The position numbers were made by a program, and so were the translations under genes. 43,032 nucleotides of DNA. Source: Hydrogenophilus sp. (GTDB taxonomy: Bacteria > Pseudomonadota > Gammaproteobacteria > Burkholderiales > Thiobacillaceae). Every line of letters begins with the position of its first letter. Position 1 is the stretch's first letter. The stretch spans positions 1 to 43,032 of the forward strand of contig JAIMKU010000002.1 in NCBI GenBank assembly GCA_020692235.1, written 5' to 3'. Positions 23,252 through 31,852 of the stretch are shown piece by piece. Under the pieces are notes generated by a model. The model was given only the letters and a program-made list of their open reading frames with translations, searched no databases and was not told where the DNA came from.

Positions 23252-23327
23252 TGGTGGAGACAGGGAGGATCGAACTCCCGACCTTCTGATTGCGAACCAG
23301 ACGCTCTCCCAGCTGAGCTATGCCCCC
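23252..23327 (-). tRNA. tRNA-Ala (anticodon CGC)
   Basis: 76 bases including an encoded CCA end. The cloverleaf is complete: 7-bp acceptor stem GGGGGCA/TGTCTCC with the alanine identity pair G3-T70, D arm with AGCTCAGCTGGGAGAGC, anticodon stem TCTGG/TCAGA around loop TTCGCAA, and T arm GGGAGTTCGATCCTCCC. The anticodon CGC reads GCG. It stands alone, away from rRNA operons, and is followed by a terminator. Confidence 0.95.
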
Positions 23328-23394
23328 AGAGGCGGGCATTCTACCGCATGTCGATTGCCCTTGCGAAGCGCGGCGATATAGTGGGTGAGGCCTG

Positions 23395-23562
23395 CTAGAA
23401 GTCTGTCGGAGTTAAAGGAAATCGGCTGCAAAACCGTCGGAACGGTCCATATTCCGCCGCTTTCTTGGGTAATAGAACGACTATTGCCCAGCGAAATCGT
23501 CGAAATCTGTCCTCGTTCGGACGATTTTTCGCTTCGATTCTTCAAGTCCGACAGGCTCCTAG
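23395..23562. mobile_element. MITE-like element, 168 bp, with imperfect terminal inverted repeats
   Basis: The ends are CTAGAAGTCTGTCGGAGTT (left) and, reversed, CTAGGAGCCTGTCGGACTT (right), 16 of 19 matching. CTAG at both tips could be a 4-bp target duplication and fits a YTAR-type target as used by IS5-group elements. Inside is a further imperfect hairpin (GCGAAATCGTC with GACGATTTTTCGC) and no transposase. The right tip supplies the TAG stop of the diguanylate cyclase gene. The first 22 bases of the element body recur exactly at 33201-33222. The remaining bases from the tRNA (23328) to the element show nothing. Confidence 0.65.
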
Positions 23563-25418
23563 GCACTATCGACCTCAACCCGGTTACGACCGGCTTGCTT
23601 GGCGCGATAGAGCGCGGCGTCAGAGCGTGAGAATAGCTGTTCGAGCCGATCATTTGGCTTCAATATGGTCACGCCAATGCTGATGGTAATGGTTGGTAAC
23701 GGTGTGCCCTCGGGCGTTTGGATGGTCTGCTCGGCGACCCCGGTACGCATCCGCTCGGCCAGCTCCGTCGCGCCTTGCAGGTTGGTGTTGGACAGCAGTA
23801 CGGCGAACTCTTCGCCGCCGACCCGACCAATGATGTCGAAACCGCGCAGGCTGGCCTTGCAATGATGGGCGATGGCCTTCAGCGCGGCGTCACCGGCGGG
23901 GTGGCCGAAACTATCGTTGATCCGTTTGAAATGGTCCACATCGAACATCAACAAGCACAGCGCGGTGCCGTGACGATGGGCGCGGGCGATCTCGCGCTCG
24001 CACCACTCGGTGAAATGATTCCGGTTGGCAACGGCTGTCAGATCGTCGATGGTTGCCCGGCGCCGCAATTCCTCCTCCATCGCCTTGCGCTGGCCAATAT
24101 CCTGAATGGCGACGAAAAAATAATCGGTGGTTCTGTCCGGCCGGCGTTCTGCCTGTATTGACATGATGGTCGGTAGATAACTGCCGTCGCGGCGGCGGAA
24201 GCGTTTTTCCATCGAGATGTGGTCGATCTCGCCGGCAAGGAGCTGGCGCTGCTGTAGTACATGGGTGGCCAGGTCGTCCGGGTGAGTCATCTGAGGGCAG
24301 TATGCGCCGAGCATCTCGCGCTCGCTGTAGCCCAACATCTGGCACAGATGATTGTTGACCCGCACCCAACGCAGGTCAGGACCCGCCTCGGCCAAGCCGA
24401 TCTGGCCCATGTTGAAGTAATTGCGGAATCGGGCCTCGCTGGCCGTCAGTTCCAAGGTACGCATCCGAACTTTGTCCTCCAGACGGCGCCTGGTATTCCT
24501 GAGCGCCTGATGCCGTTCATGCAATTCGGTTATCAGAACGTTCGTTCCCAGTATGGCGACGCCGCTGGCGATCAAAAACAGGTTCAGGGTGCCGATCGGG
24601 TAAGGGTCGCCAATGGCATTCAGCGCGCCCAGTCCGAGCAAGGTGCCTGACCAGGCGAGCAGCGTTGTGCCAAGCAGTATGGATAGTGCGTCGATAAGGC
24701 TGAAGCGCAACGCCGCCCAGGCCAAGGGCAGAGTTAGCAACAAGGGCAAGGCATAGACCGCATAGGTGTCGGCATCCGCGACCCAGTAGATGGCAACCGA
24801 CATAGCTAGTGTAACCGCCGCGACCAATGGCACCTCGATGGCCGACAAGCCGGTTGGCGTGGCCGGCCTTGGCCGCGTCAGCAGCATGGCCAGGGGCGTG
24901 AAGGACAGTACGCCGACCGAATCGGCGATCAGCCATGTCAGCCAGGTCATGAATAAACCTTCAGCCGGCCGTTCGAGGCCCAGGCTGACCGCACCGGTGC
25001 CGATGGTTGCGGCGATGACGGGCTGAAGCAGCCCAGCGCTGACCAGGAACACGATCACGTGAGGTACGCGATAAAACGGTGCCATCGGGCCACATCGGCG
25101 TTGCAATAGCCAATTAGCCGTTATCGCGGCGGCCAGGTCGCCAACAGCGATGACTGGCGCCAGCTAGAGCGGCGACGGTAACGGCGGGTAGAGCCAGTAG
25201 GCCAGTGTGGCGCCAATAAACAGGCCCGGCCAGGCGGCACGGCCGAAATACCAGACAGCCGCCAAGGCGACCGAGGCGGCCGGCCAAATGGGCGCTGGCA
25301 ACGAACCATAGGCGGCGAACAACCGGCCCGTGACCGTCGCCAGGCCACTATAGGCGGCGGCCAGTGCAAAATTGAGCAACCAGAAACGGTAATTACGCGG
25401 GTCGGCAAACTGATTCAT
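23559..25418 (-). pseudogene. MASE1-PAS-GGDEF diguanylate cyclase interrupted by an in-frame TAG
   Basis: Read through, this is a 619-residue membrane sensor that would make cyclic di-GMP. The N-terminal MASE1 domain has hydrophobic helices (MNQFADPRNYRFWLLNF at the start), followed by a PAS domain at about 325-450 (SEARFRNYFNMGQIGLAEAG) and a GGDEF domain with an intact active site GGEEF. An RxxD inhibitory site (RGFD) lies five residues before GGEEF. A TAG at 25164-25166 stops the frame after 84 residues; the following codons continue the MASE1 domain in the same frame (LAPVIAVGDLAAAITANWL). Internal initiation near 25106 could make a protein lacking the first membrane helices. Nonsense mutation, sequencing error and suppression cannot be told apart here. 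Confidence 0.85.
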
Positions 25419-25487
25419 GTCGCCATCCTAGCCCCGCGACCATGGGCAGTATGGCGATTGGTATGAATTACCCAGTCGCTAAGATAA

Positions 25488-25540
25488 TAAAAAATCGGCG
25501 GCAACCGCGATCAGGCCTCTTTAGCCTGACCGCCGATCGG
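25488..25540 (-). terminator. Rho-independent terminator of the Hsp20 gene
   Basis: On the minus strand, GATCGGCGGTCAGGC pairs imperfectly with GCCTGATCGC...GCCGCCGAT around TAAAGAG, followed by TTTTTT. It lies about 40 bases after the Hsp20 stop and ends its transcription before the cyclase gene. Confidence 0.75.
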
Positions 25541-25579
25541 CCGCCGTAGTTGTTACCGGGAAAGGTGTTTCCCAGGCGC

Positions 25580-26011
25580 TTATTGGACATCCAGGCGCCG
25601 GGCGCTGCTCGTTGCCTTCTTCGGCAGCGTCAGCTTCAGCACGCCGTCGGCAAACTTGGCCTTGGCGTTAGCGTCGTCTACGTCCTGGCCCAGGGTGAAA
25701 CTGCGGTAGACCTTGCCGTAGTAACGCTCGCTGTGGATGACCTTCTCACCCTCCTTCTGCTCGGTCTCTTTCTTGACCTCGGCGCTGATCGAGACGGTGT
25801 TGCCTTCCACATTAACGTGGATATCTTCCTTCTTCACGCCCGGCATTTCGGCGTGAACGGTATAGCCCTTGTCGTCTTCCTTGACCTCCATCTTGATCTG
25901 CACGGGTGTTTCGCCGCCCAGGTAGCGAACCGGCCGAACGAAAAAACCCTTCATCAAATCGTCGAACAGATCGTCGACTGCAAACGGGTCGCGACGTACG
26001 ATATTGGCCAT
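25580..26011 (-). CDS. Small heat shock protein, Hsp20/alpha-crystallin family
   Basis: ATP-independent holdase chaperone that binds unfolding proteins. 143 residues: a short N-terminal arm (MANIVRRDPFAVDDLFDDLM), an alpha-crystallin domain at about residues 38-130 including AEMPGVKKEDIHVNVEGNTV and the hallmark ADGVLKLTLPKK, and a short basic tail. The second of two adjacent ATGs (26011) is favoured because AGGAGG lies 5 bases upstream of it, but only 2 from the first. A sigma-32-type promoter lies upstream and a terminator downstream, so it is monocistronic and heat-inducible. Confidence 0.93.
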   Translation of the reverse strand: MANIVRRDPFAVDDLFDDLMKGFFVRPVRYLGGETPVQIKMEVKEDDKGYTVHAEMPGVKKEDIHVNVEGNTVSISAEVKKETEQKEGEKVIHSERYYGKVYRSFTLGQDVDDANAKAKFADGVLKLTLPKKATSSARRLDVQ

Positions 26012-26070
26012 CATGCCCTCCTATTCAGGTAAATGAATCAACGAAGCAAGACACTCCGTTTCTGATTCCA

Positions 26071-26099
26071 AATATAGGTCTGGGAGGTCAGATTTCAAG
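26071..26099 (-). promoter_or_regulatory. Heat-shock (sigma-32/RpoH) promoter of the Hsp20 gene
   Basis: On the minus strand CTTGAAA (26093-26099) is followed after 14 bases by CCTATATT (26071-26078). This matches the RpoH pattern CTTGAAA, 13-15 bases, CCCATnT-like. It lies about 60 bases upstream of the start of the Hsp20 gene. Confidence 0.75.
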
Positions 26100-26134
26100 G
26101 CGATCCATGGGTACAAATGGTGTAATCGTGATGA

Positions 26135-27811
26135 TTATAGGCTGGCCAGTATCCGTTCCGCCACCCGGAAGGCGTTGGCGTAGATGGTCCAGGTGTAAGG
26201 GACGCTGCCGCCCGTGGGCATGAAGCTGCCGTCGCTGACGTACAGATTGTTTACCTCGTGAGCGCGGCAGTCCGGGTCCAGCACCGAGTTTGCCGGGTCG
26301 ACGCCGAAGCGGCAGCCACCGGCGACCAGTTTGGGCGGTGGGGCGCTAGCGATGTTAGCGCCGATGTTGTGGGCACCCATCTGCTTCAGCACCTGTTCGG
26401 CCTTGGTCGCCAGATAGTGGCCGATCTTGAGGTCGTGGTCGTGATGGCCGATGCGCACCCGTGCCACCGGGTCGCCCCAGCGATCCTTGACCTTGCGGTC
26501 CAGGCTGACGAAGCAGGCGTCCATCGGCAACCAGTCATCGAATACCTCGAAGGTGAGCCGACGGCCCTAGTGAAACCGGCCTTCCAGTAATCGCTTCAGC
26601 GGTTTGCCCCAGACCAGACTGGTCTGGCCTCTCTGGGCGCCGTCGGCGCGGGCGATCGGGTTGGGGTGGGCGAACAGGAATTCGACGATGCCGCCCTTGG
26701 CGCGGCCGCCCGGCAAGGCCGGGTCGTCAATGACATACCAGTCGTCCAGGGCGCGGTTGACGAACGGCCCCATGGCGCGCAGTTCGGCCGCCCTGGCCGC
26801 AGACAGCTCGCCGTAGACCAGATCGCCACCGCCGGCGCCGCCGGCCGAGAACACCAGGTTGCGGCCGACCTGGCCGTGGTTGTTGGCCAGGCCCCTTGGG
26901 AAGCGCGGCCCGGTCGAAGCGAGCAGCAGGCGCGCGGTCTCGATGGCCTGGCAGGCGACCACGAATACCTTGGCAGTGACCCGTCGGCGCTGGCCGGCCC
27001 GGTCGAAATATTCCGCCGCGACGACCCGGCCCTTGGCGTTGCTGATTAGCTTATGCACCTTGGCGTGCGGTCGGACCTGGCAATGGCCGCTGGCGACCGC
27101 CCGGTCGAGCAGGGCGGCGCGGGCGCTGCCCTTGGCGCCGCTGGAACAGCCGAAGCTGCCGCAATAGCCGGAGTATTCGCAACTGCGGCGGCCATTCGCG
27201 GGCTGACTCAGGATGGCGCGCGGCACCTTCAGCGCGTGGTAGCCGAGCTGGCCGCAGGCAGCGTCGATCCAGCCGGAGACCGGATGCTCGGCGGTCGGTG
27301 GGTAGGGGAAGTCGGGGCTGGAGCGGGGTTCGATGTTGCGGTGTGGTTCCAGTCGGCCCGAGACCCCGACGATCTTTTCCACGCGATCGTAATAGGGTTC
27401 CAGGTCTTGGTAGCCGATCGGCCAGTCGACGATGTTGGCGCCCTTGATGGGACCGAATTCCGAGAGCAGCCGGAAGTCCACCGGTTTCATGCGGTGGAAA
27501 AAGCCACTCATGAAGTTGCTGGAGCCGCCCACGCAGTTGCCGTTCCAGAAGCTCCAGCCCGACTCCGAGGTCGGCGTAGCGAGCCAGGTGCCGTCGTCGC
27601 CGAGTTCCTCGATGACGTGCTGTTCGTTCTTTAGTCTGGGCGTGTAGACGCTGTGTCGGCAACAGGCGAGTTCGTCCTTGTAGAAGTCCGCCTCGGTGAA
27701 CCAGGGACCCTTTTCCAGCACCACCACCGCGCGGCCCTGTTGGGCGAGGGTGTAGGCGACCGGACCGGCGCCGGCGCCGCTGCCGATGACGCAGACGTCG
27801 AAATTGGTCAT
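26135..27811 (-). pseudogene. GMC-family oxidoreductase (gluconate dehydrogenase-like large subunit) interrupted by an in-frame TAG
   Basis: Read through, 558 residues of a flavoprotein that would oxidise a sugar acid or alcohol in the periplasm. The FAD-binding start MTNFDVCVIGSGAGAGPVAY is clear; NCVGGSSNFMSGFFHRMKP and CSSGAKGSARAALLDRA are family motifs. The C-terminal GMC domain reads NNLYVSDGSFMPTGGSVP. A TAG at 26567-26569 follows LLEGRFH after 414 residues, and the same frame continues at once with GRRLTFEVFDDWLPMDACF. Without the C-terminal domain the enzyme should be dead. The start overlaps the stop of the partner subunit (ATGA), so the two were coupled. Exact substrate unknown. 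Confidence 0.85.
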
Positions 27812-28431
27812 TTCCTGCGCAACTCCATGTAGCGCTTGCCCGGCGGCGGGTGGGGGAAGCCGGGGATGTGCGCCAGCCAGCGCCAGCCAACCCCGTCGGG
27901 GTTGCCGCCGTAGGCCGGATCGGCCAGCAGCGCTTCGATCAGGTAGAGCAGGATGGTGGACAGCCAGTTGCTGCCGGCCTCGGACTTCTCGATCTCGCGT
28001 AGCACCCGTTCACGGCCACTCTCGTCCGGTTTTAGGAAAGAGGAACGGTCGAGCCGGTGCGCCATGTCTTCCAGCCAACCGGCGCCGCGCAAGATGAAGC
28101 GGCGGTCTTCGGTCTTGTCAGGGTCGTTGGCGAGTATGAATTTCAGGTATTCAAGCGCCTTGATCTCTTGAGCGCCCGGGGCCTTCGGTTCGCTGGGAAA
28201 CAGGTGCCGCTGCACAGCGTCCAGTACTCGCCAGCGCGCCGCCTCGTCCGGCGCCGGCGCCGCCGAGCCGGTCCAGGGGAACAGGGCCGCGAGTGAGCCG
28301 CCGGCCAGTTGCAGCAGAAAACGCCGCCGGCTTTGAAGTTGCCCAGACCATTCCGCCAGCCAGGCCTGCGGCCCGCTCTCTTCGGTCAAACGCCTGTCAT
28401 GTCGGTTCACGCCGGGCGTCGAATAAAGCAT
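27808..28431 (-). CDS. Gluconate 2-dehydrogenase subunit 3-like protein with Tat signal
   Basis: Small partner of GMC-type membrane dehydrogenases, carried to the periplasm with the flavoprotein by the twin-arginine system. 207 residues from the ATG at 28431 (MLYSTPGVNRHDRRL). A Tat-type signal, SRRRFLLQLAGGSLAALF, begins near residue 34, later than usual. The domain contains LDAVQRHLFPSEPKAPGA and a C-terminal GWRWLAHIPGFPHPPPG. Its stop overlaps the ATG of the GMC gene. It appears intact, but its catalytic partner is broken. No cytochrome subunit gene is next to them. Confidence 0.82.
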   Translation of the reverse strand: MLYSTPGVNRHDRRLTEESGPQAWLAEWSGQLQSRRRFLLQLAGGSLAALFPWTGSAAPAPDEAARWRVLDAVQRHLFPSEPKAPGAQEIKALEYLKFILANDPDKTEDRRFILRGAGWLEDMAHRLDRSSFLKPDESGRERVLREIEKSEAGSNWLSTILLYLIEALLADPAYGGNPDGVGWRWLAHIPGFPHPPPGKRYMELRRK

Positions 28432-28441
28432 GATTGATACC

Positions 28442-29632
28442 TTAGTCCACCTGGACCAGAAGGCCCTTGAGGTATTCGCCTTCCGGATAGGCCAGGCCGA
28501 TCGGGTGATCGGCGCTGCCTTGCAGGCGCTTGACGATGCGGGCATCACGATGGGCGTCCAACGCCGCGCCGGCAACGATCTTCTGGAACAATTCGCTACC
28601 GATGCCGCCGGAACATGAGTAGGTCATCAGCAGGCCGCCCGGCTTGAGCAGACGGAAGCCGAGCAGGTTGATGTCCTTGTAGGCGCGCGCCGCGCGCTCG
28701 GCATGGGCGGCGGAGGGGGCAAACTTGGGCGGATCGAGGACGATCAGGTCGAAGGTTCGGCCCTCTTTCCTGAACTCGCGCAGGGCCAGGAAGACATCGG
28801 CCTCCTGCCACACGGCGCGCTCGGCGGGCAAGCGCGGGTTGAGTGCCAGGTTGGCACGCGCCTGGTCGAGCGCGGGGCCGGAGGAGTCAATCGACAGCAC
28901 GTTGGTGGCATCGCCGGCCAAGGCCTGGAGCGAGAAGCCGCCGGTATAGCAGAAGCAGTTGAGCACTGTTTTGCCGGCAGCCAGTTCACACAGCAGCAAA
29001 CGGTTTTCGCGCTGGTCAAGATAGAAGCCGGTCTTGTGGCCGCCGACCACATCGACGCCCAGCCAGACGCCGTTTTCCGAGATACCGATTGGCTGATCCG
29101 GGGCCTCGCCGTGAATCCAGCCGGTCACCGGCCCCAGGCCTTCGAGGCCGCGCACATCGGAGTCGGAGCGTTCGTAGATGCGGGTGCAGCCGGTAGCCTG
29201 GACCAGTGCGGCAACAATGGCCTTGCGCCATTTGTCGGCGCCGGCCGAGGTCAGTTGCAGCACCACCGTGTCGCCATAGCGGTCGGCGATGATGCCGGGC
29301 AGGCCGTCCGACTCGGCGTGGATCAGACGCAGTCCGTTCTGACCGCGCAACTCGGGCAGGGCCTCGCGGCGCGCCACGGCAAGCGCCACGTGGCGCTTGA
29401 AGAAGGCGTCGTCGATGCTCTCGGCCGGGTCGAAGCTCCACATCCGGGCACGGATTTGCGACTTCGGGCTGTAGGCGGCGCGACCCAGCAGCTTGAGGTC
29501 GTCGGCCAACACCTCGACCGTGTCGCCCGGCCGGGCGCGCCCTTCCAGGCGGCCGACCGAGCCGGCAAACAGCCAGGGGTGGCGACGAAAGACGGAACGT
29601 TCCTTGCCGGGCAGGAGGACGAGTTGGGCCAT
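28442..29632 (-). CDS. rlmI: 23S rRNA (cytosine-C5) methyltransferase RlmI-like
   Basis: SAM-dependent methyltransferase of the YccW/RlmI family, expected to modify C1962 of 23S rRNA. 396 residues, family length. An N-terminal PUA domain (MAQLVLLPGKERSVFRRHPWL) precedes the Rossmann methyltransferase domain with motif I-like LNCFCYTGGFSLQAL and catalytic LDPPKFAPS, then SCSGGIGSELF with a conserved cysteine. It lies 21 bases downstream of metK on the same strand, possibly cotranscribed. It ends 10 bases before the start of the subunit 3 gene. Confidence 0.9.
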   Translation of the reverse strand: MAQLVLLPGKERSVFRRHPWLFAGSVGRLEGRARPGDTVEVLADDLKLLGRAAYSPKSQIRARMWSFDPAESIDDAFFKRHVALAVARREALPELRGQNGLRLIHAESDGLPGIIADRYGDTVVLQLTSAGADKWRKAIVAALVQATGCTRIYERSDSDVRGLEGLGPVTGWIHGEAPDQPIGISENGVWLGVDVVGGHKTGFYLDQRENRLLLCELAAGKTVLNCFCYTGGFSLQALAGDATNVLSIDSSGPALDQARANLALNPRLPAERAVWQEADVFLALREFRKEGRTFDLIVLDPPKFAPSAAHAERAARAYKDINLLGFRLLKPGGLLMTYSCSGGIGSELFQKIVAGAALDAHRDARIVKRLQGSADHPIGLAYPEGEYLKGLLVQVD

Positions 29633-29653
29633 GGGGTGATTCGAACCGGCGGC

Positions 29654-30829
29654 TTACAGTCCGGCGGCGGCGCGCAAAGCGTCGGCTTTATCCGTGTTTT
29701 CCCAGGTGAATTCCGGTTCGTCACGGCCAAAGTGGCCGTAGGCGGCGGTCTTGCGGTAGATTGGCCGGAGCAGGTCGAGCATACGCACAATGCCTTTTGG
29801 ACGCAGATCGAAGTGGCCGCGCACCAGTTTGGTCAGCTTCTCATTGGAAATCTTGCCGGTGCCATAGGTCTCGACCATGATCGAGGTCGGGTGGGCGACG
29901 CCGATGGCGTAGGAAACCTGCACCAGGCACTTGCTAGCCAGACCGGCGGCGACAATGTTCTTGGCCACATAACGGGCGGCATAAGCGGCCGAGCGGTCGA
30001 GCTTGGACGGGTCCTTGCCGGAGAAGGCGCCGCCGCCGTGCGGGGCCGCGCCGCCGTAAGTGTCAACGATGATCTTGCGCCCGGTCAGGCCGGTATCGCC
30101 GTGTGGGCCGCCGATCTCGAAGCAACCGGTCGGGTTGACCAGATACTGGATGTTGCCCTTGATGAGTTCCTTGGGCAGGACTGGCTTGATGATGTCCTCG
30201 ATCACCGCCTCGTGCAGTATCTGCTGCTTGTCGGGCGGGCTGAATTCGGGACTGTGCTGAGTCGACAGGACCACGGTGTCGATGCTGTGGGGCCGGCCGT
30301 TGAGATATTTCAGGGTCACCTGCGACTTGGCATCCGGGCGTAGCCAGGGCAGCCTGCCATCCTTGCGCAGCAGTGCCTGGCGCTCGACCAGACGATGGGC
30401 CAGATAGATCGGCATCGGCATCAGCGACGGTGTTTCGTCGCAGGCATAGCCAAACATCAGGCCCTGGTCGCCGGCACCCTGGTTGAGTAAGTCGTCCGAG
30501 GCGTGATCGACGCCCTGGGCGATGTTCGCGCTTTGTTGGCCATAGCAGACATGGACCGAGCAGCCATCGGCGTCGAAGTGCAGAAGGGGGTCGTCGTAGC
30601 CGATCTGGCGGATGGTTTCCCTGGCCACGCGGGCGTAATTGACCTGGGCGTGGGTGGTGATCTCGCCGGCCAGTATGACCAGACCGGTGCTCACCAGCGT
30701 CTCGGCGGCGACCCGGGCATTCGGGTCCTGGGCCAGGACGGCATCCAGCACAGCGTCGGATATCTGGTCGGCGACCTTGTCCGGGTGGCCTTCGGATACT
30801 GATTCGGAGGTAAATAAATATTCGCTCAT
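29654..30829 (-). CDS. metK: S-adenosylmethionine synthetase
   Basis: Makes S-adenosylmethionine from ATP and methionine. 391 residues, full length. Signatures: [18 protein letters not shown] near the N-terminus, the ATP motif [12 protein letters not shown], and the phosphate-binding loop [19 protein letters not shown]. The start ATG at 30829 has GAGGAAG just upstream. The leader (30840-30900) is rich in hairpins and may be regulatory. rlmI, a SAM user, follows directly. Confidence 0.98.
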   Translation of the reverse strand: MSEYLFTSESVSEGHPDKVADQISDAVLDAVLAQDPNARVAAETLVSTGLVILAGEITTHAQVNYARVARETIRQIGYDDPLLHFDADGCSVHVCYGQQSANIAQGVDHASDDLLNQGAGDQGLMFGYACDETPSLMPMPIYLAHRLVERQALLRKDGRLPWLRPDAKSQVTLKYLNGRPHSIDTVVLSTQHSPEFSPPDKQQILHEAVIEDIIKPVLPKELIKGNIQYLVNPTGCFEIGGPHGDTGLTGRKIIVDTYGGAAPHGGGAFSGKDPSKLDRSAAYAARYVAKNIVAAGLASKCLVQVSYAIGVAHPTSIMVETYGTGKISNEKLTKLVRGHFDLRPKGIVRMLDLLRPIYRKTAAYGHFGRDEPEFTWENTDKADALRAAAGL

Positions 30830-30843
30830 GATGCTTCCTCGTC

Positions 30844-30898
30844 GTCCCCATACTTTAACCGGCGTGACCGGCTTCGGGGACCTGGAAGCGGTGACGCT
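30844..30898 (-). promoter_or_regulatory. Hairpin-rich metK leader, possible regulatory RNA
   Basis: On the metK strand, GTCCCC (30876-30881) pairs with GGGGAC (30844-30849) and encloses a second stem AGCCGG/CCGGTT with loop TCACG (30857-30873). Just 5' of it a small hairpin AGCG-TCAC-CGCT lies at 30887-30898. The outer stem closes 5 bases before the Shine-Dalgarno GAGGAAG. The layout could gate translation, but I cannot match it to a known SAM or SAH riboswitch class. The rest of the 174-base gap up to the lpxL start shows nothing else clear. Confidence 0.35.
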
Positions 30899-31003
30899 TT
30901 AGCAGTATTTCGGGCCTTTGTCCGGCCGCCCTGCAAGTTGTCCGTTAACTCGGCGGCGACGACATGCTAGTCTTCCGGCCTGTTTTCTGTCAATCCACTT
31001 TCC

Positions 31004-31852
31004 ATGCTGACCTTACTGGGCCTCGTTGCGCGTCTGCCCTTGCCCATGCTCCATCTACTGGGGGCGGCGCTGGGCCTGCTGGCGCTATTGCGCGGCCGTC
31101 ACCGCCGGCTGATCGCCGACAACCTGCGCCACGCCGGCCTCTATTCGCCCCTCATGGTTATGCGGGTCGGCATGGAGCTGGGCAAGATGCTGGTCGAGCT
31201 GCCCTACATCTGGCTGCGGCCACTCGATGAAGTCACCGGTCTGATCCGCGAGGTGCAAGGCTGGGAACATGTCGAGGCAGGTTTGCGGTGGGGCAACGGT
31301 TTGATCGTGCTGGGCCCGCACCTGGGCTGCCTGGAGATGGCCGGCCTCTACCTGGCCAGCCGCATGCCCATGATTGCGCTCTATCGCCGACCGCGTCAGG
31401 CATGGTTTCACGACTTGATGCAGCGCGGCCGCACCGGCACCCTGGGGCGGGCGGTGGAACCCAACCTGGCCGGCGTGCGTGCCCTGTTCAAGGCGCTGAA
31501 GCGAAACGAGGCGGCCTGGGTCTTGCCCGACCAGCACGCCAACGACGGCGATGGCGTCTGGACGCCGTTCCTCGGCCGCTGGGCCTACATGCCGACCTTG
31601 CTCTACCGCCTACACGACAAGACCCATGCCACGCTGCTGCTGTTTCAGTGCAAACGGTTGCCCTGGGGTCGGGGCTATCGCCTGGTCATCGAACCGTTGC
31701 CAGACCTGCCGGCCGATACCGCGGTGGCCAGTCGGATCGTCAATCGGGTCATGGAAGAACGCATTCGCCAGTTGCCCGAGCAGTATTTGTGGAGCTATCG
31801 CCTGCATCGTACCAGCGGCAATGAGCGGCCGCCCGGGGGGCCGGCGCTATGA
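31004..31852 (+). CDS. Lipid A biosynthesis acyltransferase, LpxL/HtrB family (first of two)
   Basis: Inner-membrane enzyme expected to add a secondary acyl chain to lipid A. 282 residues. An N-terminal hydrophobic anchor (MLTLLGLVARLPLPMLHLLG) is followed by the catalytic HX4E motif HLGCLE (H106, E111), then PDQHANDGDGVWTPFLGR and a C-terminal EQYLWSYRLHR typical of the family. It is divergent from metK and overlaps the second acyltransferase gene by 4 bases (ATGA). Which acyl position it serves cannot be read from sequence. Confidence 0.9.
   Translation: MLTLLGLVARLPLPMLHLLGAALGLLALLRGRHRRLIADNLRHAGLYSPLMVMRVGMELGKMLVELPYIWLRPLDEVTGLIREVQGWEHVEAGLRWGNGLIVLGPHLGCLEMAGLYLASRMPMIALYRRPRQAWFHDLMQRGRTGTLGRAVEPNLAGVRALFKALKRNEAAWVLPDQHANDGDGVWTPFLGRWAYMPTLLYRLHDKTHATLLLFQCKRLPWGRGYRLVIEPLPDLPADTAVASRIVNRVMEERIRQLPEQYLWSYRLHRTSGNERPPGGPAL

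Noticed and set aside
23559-27811. TAG as a recoded sense codon
   Set aside because: argS, the SPOR gene and the small ORF at 11749 end in TAG at their natural C-termini, so TAG works as a normal stop; two nonsense mutations are simpler.
28703-30343. A 546-codon open frame on the plus strand
   Set aside because: It lies antisense to rlmI and metK, both certain, has no recognisable domain, and is a GC-rich shadow frame.
30844-30898. A known SAM or SAH riboswitch before metK
   Set aside because: I could not match the conserved cores of these classes, so it is reported only as unassigned hairpins.
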